NCBI GenBank assembly: GCA_964393615.1
Contig: CAYMUR010000078.1
Location: 1 to 24,415 of the forward strand
Direction: 5' to 3'
From: CAYMUR01 sp964393615
GTDB taxonomy: Bacteria > Planctomycetota > Planctomycetia > Pirellulales > Pirellulaceae
DNA: 24,415 nt
Shown: positions 1 to 7,451 of the stretch, piece by piece
How the letters are laid out: the number at the start of each line of letters is the position of its first letter
How positions within the stretch are numbered: position 1 is the stretch's first letter
Translations under genes and position numbers: made by a program
The notes under the pieces: generated by a model
Seen by the model: only the letters and a program-made list of their open reading frames with translations
Databases searched by the model: none
Told to the model about the DNA's origin: nothing

Positions 1-606
1 ACGATTCACAATGTGCTGGACGGCAACAGCGGGCAGGGGCGCTTGTGGAGAGGGTTTCCAGATGGTCGGGTCGCCACACACGCCGGCGACGGCTGCATTC
101 CAAGCCCAGACAGCCACGGGAAAGTTAAAGGCGGTCAACACGCCGATAGGCCCCAGTGGTTGCCACTGTTCAAACATTCGGTGACCCGGTCGCTCACTGG
201 CAATGGTCAAACCGTAGAGCTGACGTGAGAGGCCCGTAGCAAAGTCACACATATCAATCATTTCTTGGACTTCTCCTTGTCCCTCGGAACTGATTTTACC
301 AACCTCGAGAGTCACAAGTTGCCCCAAATCTTCTTTGTGTTCCCGCAAAGCGATTCCCAGACGACGAATTATTTCTCCTCTGTCGGGTGCAGGTAACTGC
401 TGCCATTTGACGAATGCGTGTTGCGCATGCTCAACCACTTGCTCATATTCGGCTTTCGACGCGGTGCGGACACTGGCGAGTGGTTCTCCATTGGTCGGGT
501 TGATCGACAAGATTTCGCCACCAGTGGGTTGGCTCAACCAGGTGTCGCTATAGACGCCACTGTTGTCGAGTGTGATTCCTAACCGCTGGAAAAGGTTGTC
601 GAGCAT
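1..606 (-). CDS. ALDH7 (antiquitin)-type aldehyde dehydrogenase, N-terminal 202 residues (truncated by window edge)
   Basis: Probable alpha-aminoadipate-semialdehyde (piperideine-6-carboxylate) dehydrogenase, oxidising the lysine-derived semialdehyde to 2-aminoadipate with NAD(P). The reading frame is open to base 1. Visible are NPTNGEPLASVR (res. 36-47), a long helix with PAPDRGEIIRRLG (72-84), LEVGKISSEGQGEVQEMIDMCD (100-121), and the Rossmann-domain signature LGPIGVLTAFNFPVAVWAWN (151-170) with the conserved ALDH Asn161, then WKPS (183-186) for coenzyme binding. The LEVGK...GEVQEMIDMCD and AFNFPVAVWAWN stretches resemble antiquitin rather than generic betaine-aldehyde dehydrogenases. The catalytic Cys/Glu half lies beyond the window. 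ATG at 606 has AAAGGA just upstream. It follows the aminotransferase by 82 bp on the same strand, so the two are probably co-transcribed. Subfamily substrate is inferred. Confidence 0.85.
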   Translation of the reverse strand, partial: MLDNLFQRLGITLDNSGVYSDTWLSQPTGGEILSINPTNGEPLASVRTASKAEYEQVVEHAQHAFVKWQQLPAPDRGEIIRRLGIALREHKEDLGQLVTLEVGKISSEGQGEVQEMIDMCDFATGLSRQLYGLTIASERPGHRMFEQWQPLGPIGVLTAFNFPVAVWAWNAAVAGVCGDPTIWKPSPQAPLPAVAVQHIVNR

Positions 607-688
607 GCTACATCCTTTTAAAAAGCAGGTCCGGGGATGCCAATTGACGTCTGCCAGCTACTGGCCGATCCTGGGCTATATGAAAACG

Positions 689-2053
689 TCACAGCAGTTG
701 TTGACTTTTTTCCGTGACTTCGACCAGTGCTTCATCGAGAATGGCGATCGCGATATCAGCCTGTTCTTGGGAGATGATCAGAGGAGGACAAAGTCGCAGG
801 GTGCTTTCACCACAACTCAGTAGCAATAGACCTTTACGAAAGCAAGCCTGGACAATTTCTTCGCACTCGGCGACGGCTGGTTGTCGGGATCCACGATCTT
901 TTACGAGTTCGATACCAATCATAAGACCCCGCCCACGCACATCGCCTAGTAACGGCTGTTGTGGCCGCATGTCATGTAACTTGGCGAGCAAAAAATCCCC
1001 CATATTGGCCGCATTTTCAATGAGACTATCTTCTAATAAAGTGAGTGTTTCCAGTGCCGCGGCACAAGAAACAGGGTTTCCACCAAATGTGCTGGCGTGG
1101 GAACCACGTCCCCAGTCCATGACGTCGGCGCGAGCCACTATCGCACCCAGAGGCATTCCTGACGCGATTCCTTTGGCCAGGCAGATAATATCGGGTTCTA
1201 CACCCCAATGATCCATGCCAAACATTTTGCCAGTACGCCCCATTCCCGATTGAACCTCGTCGGCGATGAGCAGAATATCATGTTTTTCGGCAATGGCTCT
1301 CAGCCGTTGGTGAAAATGGTCCGGCGGCACAATGTAACCACCTTCACCTTGAATCGGTTCCACAAAGAAGGCGGCGATTTCATGGGGACTGACTGTTTTA
1401 CTAAAAATCTTTTGTTCCAATGAATCCAGAGATTGATCACAACAGGACTGATCTTCTGGCCGTAGCGGACAACGGTAACAGTGTGGAAAATCGATGTGAG
1501 TCACACCGGGAACGAGCGGTGAAAAATCTTGTCGCTGGGTGACTTTACTGGCCGTCAGTGAAAGGGCTCCCATCGTGCGACCATGAAATGCGCCATGAAA
1601 CGCAATCATGTGCTGTCGTTTTGTATGGTGTCGTGCCAATTTGAAAGCTGCTTCGACCGCTTCGGCGCCAGAATTGGTAAAAAAGACTCGATAAGGACCT
1701 TCTCCTGGAGCGATTTCGGTCAGTTTTTTTGCAAGGTCACGCTGTGGTCCGTAATAAAAGTCAGTACCGGACATGTGCAGCAGCAGTTCTGCTTGTCGTT
1801 GGATTGCATGTACGACACGGGGATGACAATGGCCCGTTGAGCAGACAGCGATACCAGCCGTAAAATCAAGAAAACGGTTACCATCCATATCTTCGACTAC
1901 CGCTCCGGTGGCGCGGCGGACAGCCAGTGGGTAAGCCCGCGTATAGGAACTGGAAGTGTATTTCTCGTCCGTTTGAATCAATTGTTGGGATTTGGGGCCA
2001 GGCAGTGGGGTTCGGATTTCTGGTACCGTTTCTAAGCGGCGAGACCACAACAT
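689..2053 (-). CDS. Class III PLP-dependent aminotransferase, probable lysine/omega-amino-acid aminotransferase
   Basis: A 454-residue fold-type I aminotransferase of the acetylornithine/GABA aminotransferase group. Seen: NSGAEAVEAA (res. 127-136, PLP phosphate region), FHGAFHGRTMGALS (152-165), EPIQGEGGY (232-240), LLIADEVQSGMGRTG (261-275) with the PLP-binding Asp265, and LAKGIASGMPLGA with Schiff-base Lys294. A Cys-rich insert (CYRCPL...CC, 192-205) resembles that of archaeal GABA-type aminotransferases. ATG at 2053 has GGGAGA about 8 nt upstream. The gene heads a minus-strand pair with an ALDH7-type dehydrogenase and lies opposite a DUF1338 protein, which suggests it removes the epsilon-amino group of lysine (yielding the semialdehyde) or the alpha-amino group of 2-aminoadipate. 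The family has broad specificity, so GABA, ornithine or beta-alanine remain possible substrates. Confidence 0.85.
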   Translation of the reverse strand: MLWSRRLETVPEIRTPLPGPKSQQLIQTDEKYTSSSYTRAYPLAVRRATGAVVEDMDGNRFLDFTAGIAVCSTGHCHPRVVHAIQRQAELLLHMSGTDFYYGPQRDLAKKLTEIAPGEGPYRVFFTNSGAEAVEAAFKLARHHTKRQHMIAFHGAFHGRTMGALSLTASKVTQRQDFSPLVPGVTHIDFPHCYRCPLRPEDQSCCDQSLDSLEQKIFSKTVSPHEIAAFFVEPIQGEGGYIVPPDHFHQRLRAIAEKHDILLIADEVQSGMGRTGKMFGMDHWGVEPDIICLAKGIASGMPLGAIVARADVMDWGRGSHASTFGGNPVSCAAALETLTLLEDSLIENAANMGDFLLAKLHDMRPQQPLLGDVRGRGLMIGIELVKDRGSRQPAVAECEEIVQACFRKGLLLLSCGESTLRLCPPLIISQEQADIAIAILDEALVEVTEKSQQLL

Positions 2054-2079
2054 AGGTTGTCTCCCATCATCATAAATTT

Positions 2080-2100
2080 TTGATTGGTGAAAATAATCAA
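2080..2100. promoter_or_regulatory. Inverted repeat TTGATT-N9-AATCAA in divergent spacer (candidate operator)
   Basis: A perfect 6-bp inverted repeat with a 9-bp spacer, 27 bp from the aminotransferase start and 80 bp from the DUF1338 start. Size and A+T content suit a dimeric regulator site. No regulator gene is visible in the window. Function is inferred. Confidence 0.35.
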
Positions 2101-2112
2101 CAACGCCAGTAC

Positions 2113-2135
2113 TTGAATCCTACGGTACAATTCAA
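2113..2135. promoter_or_regulatory. Inverted repeat TTGAAT-N11-ATTCAA in divergent spacer (candidate operator)
   Basis: A second perfect 6-bp inverted repeat, centre to centre about 34 bp from the first (roughly three helical turns) and 45 bp upstream of the DUF1338 start. Its half-sites TTGAAT differ from TTGATT of the first only in their last bases. A TACAAT hexamer (2126-2131) overlaps the right arm and could be a -10 element, although no good -35 is seen. Function is inferred. Confidence 0.35.
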
Positions 2136-2180
2136 AGTAGGCAAGTTTTCTGCCGATCTAAAACTCAAAGGAGCACCTGG

Positions 2181-3149
2181 ATGATTCACCCCACCACCAT
2201 GGGCATACTTGGCCCGCATCAGAATATTACGGCCCGAGACCAACGAGAGCAGTTTGCATTGGTTTTGTTTGATCTATTGTGGGACAGATACCGCAATCGC
2301 GTATCATATGTCGTGGAATACGAACGCATGGTCGAGGAAGCAGGGGCTGCTTTTGTCAACGATCACATTGCTTTCCGCACTTTTGCATCCAATGAGCCTC
2401 CCAGTGGGATCGCCTCCTTGTCGCGTATCTTTGAAGCCTTGGGATATCGCTCGGTGGGCTCTTATCATTTTCCTGACAAACATTTGAATGCAACTCACTA
2501 TCAACACCGTAATGCCTGTTTCCCGAAACTGTTCATTTCGGAATTAAAGACATGGGAACTGGATAATGAGTGCCGTGATGTTATTTTCGATACGATGGCT
2601 ACCCATCGTGAGCCAATCGGTGATGACACGTTGGCGCGTATTGCGTCGGTACACCAGCTACGCGAAGAACAACAGACAGAATTGATGCAGACGATATTAT
2701 CTTATTTCAACGACTTGCCATGGGCTCCTCCTGCCAAAGATGCTGTCCGTACGGCACACGAAGTGAGTCAATATGCGGCCTGGGTGATGATTCATGGTTA
2801 TAATGTCAATCATTTTACATCCTTGGTGAACTCGCATGGTATCGAGCCACTGAACACGATCGAAAAAACCGTGGCTGCATTACGTCAAACAGGCGTCCCG
2901 ATGAAAAAAGAGATTGAAGGGGCCAATGGATCGAAGCTGCGTCAGACAGCCACCGAGGCCGTGGTCATTGATGTGGAGATGCGTGACGGCAACAAACTGA
3001 TTACGGTACCGTGGACCTATGCTTATTTTGAGTTGGCGGAGCGGAAGGAAATCGTTGATCCCGAAACGGGCAAGTCGAGCCGATTCAACGGTTTTTTGGG
3101 ACCACAGGCGACCAACCTGTTTGAAATGACTCGCCGTTCTTCGTCCTGA
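2181..3149 (+). CDS. hglS: DUF1338 family protein, probable 2-oxoadipate dioxygenase/decarboxylase (HglS-like)
   Basis: A 322-residue DUF1338 protein. The characterised member, Pseudomonas putida HglS, is a non-haem Fe(II) enzyme that converts 2-oxoadipate with O2 to D-2-hydroxyglutarate and CO2 in lysine catabolism. The family's His-x3-Arg motif is visible as DHIAFRTF (His62 metal ligand, Arg66 substrate carboxylate). A second ligand is likely His211 in GYNVNHFTSLVN, and a C-terminal Glu ligand is likely Glu284 in YAYFELAER. ATG 2181 is preceded by AAAGGAG at 2168-2174 with ideal spacing. The gene is transcribed divergently from a class III aminotransferase and an ALDH7-type dehydrogenase, which would supply 2-aminoadipate and then 2-oxoadipate. 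It is shorter than the P. putida enzyme as I recall it (well over 400 aa). The metal-ligand assignment at His211/Glu284 is by analogy. Confidence 0.8.
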   Translation: MIHPTTMGILGPHQNITARDQREQFALVLFDLLWDRYRNRVSYVVEYERMVEEAGAAFVNDHIAFRTFASNEPPSGIASLSRIFEALGYRSVGSYHFPDKHLNATHYQHRNACFPKLFISELKTWELDNECRDVIFDTMATHREPIGDDTLARIASVHQLREEQQTELMQTILSYFNDLPWAPPAKDAVRTAHEVSQYAAWVMIHGYNVNHFTSLVNSHGIEPLNTIEKTVAALRQTGVPMKKEIEGANGSKLRQTATEAVVIDVEMRDGNKLITVPWTYAYFELAERKEIVDPETGKSSRFNGFLGPQATNLFEMTRRSSS

Positions 3150-3261
3150 CACCAGGTGGAGAAACTGGAGAGAACTGTGCCAGAACCAGGGTTTGTGTTA
3201 TGGCTAACGGGGACCATAGAAGTCGCTGGTAGTCGTAGCCGTTCCAGTTGTAGCATCCTAT

Positions 3262-5070
3262 TCAAAGGATCTCTTCCAGTTCGTTGACCAGCCATGCGAA
3301 ATGGTCCAGTGCTGTTGAAACGGGTAATGGGTTTTCCATGTCAACCCCTGCATCGCGCAGCAGATCAAGCGGATCTTGCGAACAACCGCCACGTAGAAAG
3401 TTCAAGTAGTTGTCCAATTCGGTGGGACCACCCTTGAGCACTTGTTGACTGAGCGCGATTGCCGCAGACATTCCCGTTGCGTATTTATAGACATAAAAAG
3501 CGCGGTAAAAGTGCGGGATGCGCAGGCATTCAAGACTTAACTGGGCGTCCAAGATGAAATCTGGACCAAAATAGTCTTCCAATAGTTTGCGGTAGACATC
3601 TCGAAATGCCTGGGTTGTAAGGGGTTCACCGTCGGCGGCCATTTCATGGGTACATTTTTCGAATTCAGCAAACATGGTCTGCCGTATGATCGTACCGCGA
3701 ATATCGTCAATGGCACGATTGATTAAATAGGCACGCTGTTGGTTGTCATTGGCCTGCTGCAGCAGATAATGACTCAGTAATTCTTCATTGAACGTACTGG
3801 CAACTTCGGCGACAAAGATCGAGTAATTGTAATATTCAAATGGCTGGCACTGCGCAGAAAAGTAGGAGTGCATCGAATGTCCCGCTTCGTGTGCCAATGT
3901 AAATACGTCGTTAAAGACCGATGGCTTGTAGTTCATCATGATGTAAGGATCGCCGTCATATGACCCAGCGCTGAAAGCACCAGCCTGTTTGCCAGCGTTG
4001 GGATAGCGATCACACCACCGGCCACGTAATCCCGAGGTCAGTACGCTATTGTACTCCTCGCCTAGTGGAGCAAGTGCGACGATGGTCATTTCGACCGCTT
4101 TGTCCCAGTTTCGTTCTACTTCCAGCTCCGTCAAGATTGGGACATAGGTGTCATAGTGATGAATGTCATTCAGCCCCATTTTGCGGCGACGTACATCGTA
4201 ATAGTGGTGTACCGTGGACAAATTGGATCGTACGGCGGCAATCAGTTGATCATATACCGACTGCGGAACATTGTCGGGAAACAATGCGGCTTGCAAGGCG
4301 CTTTCATAGCCACGTGCTCTCGCATGATAGTCATCTTTTAGTATCGATCCTTGTAACGTTGCTGCGAGGGTGTTCTCATGCGCCACAAATTGATCATAAT
4401 ATTGATGAAAAGCTTTACGGCGCACGCTACGATCTGGTGAATTTAGCAGCTGAATGAACGTCGCGTTACTTAACTCGATTTGCTCGCTTTGCTCATTTTC
4501 TACCACGCCAAATTTCAAATCAACATTGTGTAATTGTTCGAAGACTTTGCTAGCGGTCTGTCCCATCTCGCCTTGCATTGCAAGTAGCCGCTCTTCTTTT
4601 TCGCTTAGCGTGTAGGGCTTGAAACGCAGCAGGCGCTCTACTAGTAAGTGATACGGTTGCATTTCATCGGTAGTTAGGAAATCGGCAATCGTGTCAGACG
4701 GGATAGAGCTCAGTTCCGGGCGAATAAAGCTGGCTGCCTCTGCCGCTTTGGTCGCCAGATTTGTATAACGTCCTTGCATTCTCTGGTAGACATCGTTTCC
4801 TTGATCTTCGGCCGTCTTTAAGAATGCATAGTATCCCAATCGCTCGCTCAGGCGATCTAATTCAGAATCGAAACGAAGACAATCCGCGAGTTTCTCTGCG
4901 CTCTGTGCCAGTTGGCCTCGGAAAGCTGCGTATCCAGCAATCTGGGATTCCCATCGCTCAAAGTCCGTCTCCCATGTCGCGTCATCCGGATAAAGGCTGG
5001 CCAAATCCCAGGTATCTTTGGCCAACACCTCGCTGCGTTCTGGAAGTTTTTGCACTTTTGTTGTGGTCAT
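3262..5070 (-). CDS. pepF: Oligoendopeptidase F (M3B zinc metallopeptidase)
   Basis: A 602-residue cytosolic zinc oligopeptidase that cleaves short peptides. The zinc site is TLAHEAGHSMHSYF with His394, Glu395 and His398; the third ligand is probably Glu422 in FVAEVASTFNEELL. The N-terminal helical lobe (WDLASLYPDDATWE, res. 21-34, through SEKEERLLA around 156-164) and the C-terminal FYVYKYATGMSAAIALS match the PepF layout and usual length. A longer frame opens at 5151, but the extra 27 residues are unlike PepF. ATG 5070 has AAGGAG (5076-5081, complement) six bases upstream and gives the family-typical N-terminus, so that start was chosen. No partner gene is adjacent: the preceding gene is divergent and the next is convergent, so it appears monocistronic. 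Confidence 0.93.
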   Translation of the reverse strand: MTTTKVQKLPERSEVLAKDTWDLASLYPDDATWETDFERWESQIAGYAAFRGQLAQSAEKLADCLRFDSELDRLSERLGYYAFLKTAEDQGNDVYQRMQGRYTNLATKAAEAASFIRPELSSIPSDTIADFLTTDEMQPYHLLVERLLRFKPYTLSEKEERLLAMQGEMGQTASKVFEQLHNVDLKFGVVENEQSEQIELSNATFIQLLNSPDRSVRRKAFHQYYDQFVAHENTLAATLQGSILKDDYHARARGYESALQAALFPDNVPQSVYDQLIAAVRSNLSTVHHYYDVRRRKMGLNDIHHYDTYVPILTELEVERNWDKAVEMTIVALAPLGEEYNSVLTSGLRGRWCDRYPNAGKQAGAFSAGSYDGDPYIMMNYKPSVFNDVFTLAHEAGHSMHSYFSAQCQPFEYYNYSIFVAEVASTFNEELLSHYLLQQANDNQQRAYLINRAIDDIRGTIIRQTMFAEFEKCTHEMAADGEPLTTQAFRDVYRKLLEDYFGPDFILDAQLSLECLRIPHFYRAFYVYKYATGMSAAIALSQQVLKGGPTELDNYLNFLRGGCSQDPLDLLRDAGVDMENPLPVSTALDHFAWLVNELEEIL

Positions 5071-5363
5071 ATGAGCTCCTTGGTCGACGGCAACAGACAG
5101 ATATGAGTGGAATGCGTAGGTTGTTATTAACAGCGTGTGGTTGTGAAGCATGAAACCGAAGCAAGGAAAATTTTAACGATCGATACTCCGGTAGAATGTT
5201 CATGATGCCAGTAATGCAAGGTCTGGATTGGTATCCTAGATGTCAGGAAAAACTGACACGTTGGATGAAAGTCGCGGGAGGGAATTTTCTCAGGGAAGCT
5301 GGTTCCTTGAAAAGTGATTGCGAATGTGTCAAATCACAACCACAGTTCCAGGAAATAAGATTG

Positions 5364-5393
5364 TTGGCTCTTGGGTCAAACTTTCTGTATAAA
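5364..5393 (+). promoter_or_regulatory. Possible promoter for the NRDE gene
   Basis: TTGGCT (5364-5369), an 18-bp spacer, then TATAAA (5388-5393). This would give a leader of roughly 180 nt before the NRDE gene. Matches to the sigma-70 consensus are moderate and there is no experimental support. Confidence 0.3.
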
Positions 5394-5473
5394 ATAAGTT
5401 AGGAACTGTGAGGCCGGCTCGCAAGTCATCCTAATCGGATAAGTTGAACATCCATACTAAAAAAAAGCTATCG

Positions 5474-5494
5474 AATACCCCATTTGGGGGTGTT
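5474..5494 (+). other. Leader hairpin upstream of the NRDE gene
   Basis: AATACCCC pairs with GGGGTGTT (8 bp including one G-U) around an ATTTG loop. A smaller perfect hairpin, CAGGC-CACA-GCCTG, follows at 5533-5546. Neither has a following T-run on the plus strand, so they are not intrinsic terminators in that direction. Eight A residues (5459-5466) lie just upstream. Apart from these elements and the weak promoter, the 5071-5581 spacer holds no gene that I can support. Confidence 0.35.
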
Positions 5495-5581
5495 ATGAGA
5501 AAGGACAAATTTATACATTCTATAGGGAGTGGCAGGCCACAGCCTGATAAAATTTCCTTACCCTCAAGGCGTGATTTCGTT

Positions 5582-6361
5582 ATGTGCCTATTGGCGATTC
5601 AATATCAGCTTTTACCGGAGGCCCCGGTTTTAATAGCGGCCAATCGTGAAGAATACTATGATCGCAAGTCTCAGGCGCCAGCGATACAGTCTGGTAAGCC
5701 GCGTGTCCTGGGAGGAATCGATCTGGTAGCTGGCGGAACTTGGCTGGGTGTCAATCAACATGGACTTGTCGTCGCGGTGTGCAATCGCCGCAAGACGTTT
5801 CCACCGCAGGTACCGTTGTCCCGAGGAGTACTCGGTCGGGAACTGTTGAAATGTAGTTCCGCTTACGAAGCGGCCCATACTGCCTATGAAGAGTTAGCAG
5901 CCGGTCAATATGGTGGCGTTAATTACGTTTGTGCTGACTCCAAGAGTGGGCATGTGGTACATGGGGGCGACCAGCTGGAAATCATTGAATTACACGAGGG
6001 ATTGAGTATTATTTCGAATAACAATGTCAATGATGCGCAAGATGAGCGGGTACAAATGGCTCATCGGTTATTAACGTTACAACAGCTTGATTCACCGGTG
6101 AAATTCTTGGCCGTTGCCAGCAAAGTTTTTGCCCGCAGTCCGTCGCCTCCGGGTCGCCCCAGTATTATCGTTCGAGGTCAAGAAAAAGGGACCGTGAGTT
6201 CAACGTTGATTTCTCTTGGTGCCAAGCCGCGAGATGCTATTTACCAGTATGCTCCCGGACCACCGGACCAGTATAAGTATGAGGATTTTTCGCCACTATT
6301 AAGGGATATCCTCAGTCGTGGTTTGCGTGAAGTTCGTCAGAAGGCAGAGTCCAACAGTTGA
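5582..6361 (+). CDS. NRDE family protein (TANGO2-like)
   Basis: A 259-residue protein of the NRDE family, named for a conserved N-terminal Asn-Arg-Asp-Glu motif; the eukaryotic member is TANGO2 and the biochemical role in bacteria is not established. Seen: MCLLAIQYQ at the start (Cys2 is characteristic), LIAANREEYYDR (res. 17-28, NREE variant), LVAGGTWLGVNQHGLVVAVCNRR (48-70), YGGVNYVCAD in the middle, and GTVSSTLISL near the C-terminus. The frame continues upstream to a TTG at 5444, but those 46 residues are low-complexity and basic, while ATG 5582 restores the conserved MC start; only a weak AAGG precedes it. It is flanked by a divergent pepF and a convergent gene, so it is probably a single-gene transcript. 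Confidence 0.8.
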   Translation: MCLLAIQYQLLPEAPVLIAANREEYYDRKSQAPAIQSGKPRVLGGIDLVAGGTWLGVNQHGLVVAVCNRRKTFPPQVPLSRGVLGRELLKCSSAYEAAHTAYEELAAGQYGGVNYVCADSKSGHVVHGGDQLEIIELHEGLSIISNNNVNDAQDERVQMAHRLLTLQQLDSPVKFLAVASKVFARSPSPPGRPSIIVRGQEKGTVSSTLISLGAKPRDAIYQYAPGPPDQYKYEDFSPLLRDILSRGLREVRQKAESNS

Positions 6362-6571
6362 TAGGGTCTGGCCATTGAAAGTCTGCGTTGTGCTATAGGG
6401 TGATTTCTGGGTTTTCTGTCAAAAAATCAAGCCAATTTTTCGGTCTGTTCCGCGTTGTTCCACCGCGCCATGCCAGTTGTTCTCGAGAAGACCGCGCCGT
6501 AGATGTTCCGATCGACAGGCAAATGGTTGGGATGATGCTGGATAACCAATGTCGACCATTGCTTGCTGGTC

Positions 6572-7255
6572 TCATGCGGTACGGCGTTTGGCTGGCGGCC
6601 ATTTGTAGAGTAGTGAATTACCCCGTTTGCCAGCTTGAACGATGGCTCCGGTGTGGCGTAGGCAATACGCCAGTTTCTGAGCTTCCCGGCGTTTTATTTT
6701 AAGTGACTGAGCCAGAACTTGCGTATCGAATGGCAGGGGTACATTCGTCGGTACAAGCTTGGCCAGATCAGCCGGTTTTTGAAATAAATGATGTGTTTGA
6801 ACGCTGATCAGTTTTTGGTCTTCTACCTGAAAATCACGTCGGCTCCAACGCCGCCGCCGGCCGTGACCTGGGAATCGCCATTCTTCCACTTCGACTAACA
6901 AGACTTCGAGCGTCAAACGGGGGTGTGGAAAGACATGGGTGAAGTGAATCAAGTCATGAAACAAGTCGAGCAGACACCCTCGTTTGGGACTCATTCGCCG
7001 TTCCACGACCTTTCCGCGGCGAGATTTGCGTTTTACCAGTAACTTGCGAGCTACGATGGGTTTGACTACTCGAACTTGGTGTGTTTTGAGTAACCGTTGC
7101 ACCTTATCGCGAATTGCAGCCAGACCTCCGTGCTGAATTTCTATCAGTTCACCCTGGGCAATTGCATCAATGCGAAAACCTTGTACGCTGACTTCGACGT
7201 CATCAGGTGATTCGGCGTAAAGCTGTTTTAGTTCGCGATGCAGGGAAGTTTCCAT
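6572..7255 (-). CDS. Conserved hypothetical protein with a possible PD-(D/E)XK-like N-terminal region
   Basis: A 227-residue protein of unknown function; I recall similar proteins in planctomycetes. Residues 18-70 read as alternating strands and helix: VEVSVQGFRIDAIAQGELIEIQHGGLAAIRDKV. The Asp30 ... Glu39-x-Gln41 spacing resembles the PD-(D/E)XK nuclease core with Gln in place of Lys; this is an inference. Then follow a conserved basic stretch VVKPIVARKLLVKRK (63-77), RRMSPKRG (86-93), and FPGHGRRRRWSRRDFQVEDQKL (128-149). The C-terminal part (about 165-220) looks like a small winged-helix domain ending in KRGNSLLYKW. ATG 7255 was chosen because SLHRELKQLYAE follows it; a TTG at 7312 would add 19 residues with no clear ribosome site. 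It stands alone, convergent with the NRDE gene. Confidence 0.7.
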   Translation of the reverse strand: METSLHRELKQLYAESPDDVEVSVQGFRIDAIAQGELIEIQHGGLAAIRDKVQRLLKTHQVRVVKPIVARKLLVKRKSRRGKVVERRMSPKRGCLLDLFHDLIHFTHVFPHPRLTLEVLLVEVEEWRFPGHGRRRRWSRRDFQVEDQKLISVQTHHLFQKPADLAKLVPTNVPLPFDTQVLAQSLKIKRREAQKLAYCLRHTGAIVQAGKRGNSLLYKWPPAKRRTA

Positions 7256-7451
7256 CGACGTAAATTGATCAATCGACGAATTTTCAAGGAATGAAGATGG
7301 GATGTATGACAATACATGGATGGGCCAGATGCCATCACAAAATCTACATTTGTTAGCAGAAATTTAGTTCCACAGGTTCCCCGGTTTACGAGCCACAAGA
7401 CACGGAGTCAATAGTCAGCTGGGATACCTTTTTCAAGCGTGAGAATGTTGC

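Noticed and set aside
3255..3270. ATCCT-N6-AGGAT as a terminator between DUF1338 and pepF genes
   Set aside because: Stem is only 5 bp, no T-run follows on either strand, and it overlaps the pepF stop codon.
4065..4457. 130-codon plus-strand open frame
   Set aside because: Lies wholly antisense to pepF, with no ribosome site or recognisable protein.
5071..5151. N-terminal extension of oligoendopeptidase F by 27 residues
   Set aside because: Start at 5070 has AAGGAG at ideal spacing and a family-typical N-terminus; the extension is unlike PepF.
5196..5402. 68-codon open frame in the pepF/NRDE spacer
   Set aside because: No ribosome site, biased composition and no recognisable motif.
6388..6702. 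104-codon plus-strand open frame in the convergent spacer
   Set aside because: Overlaps the end of the minus-strand 227-residue gene, has no ribosome site and no family resemblance.
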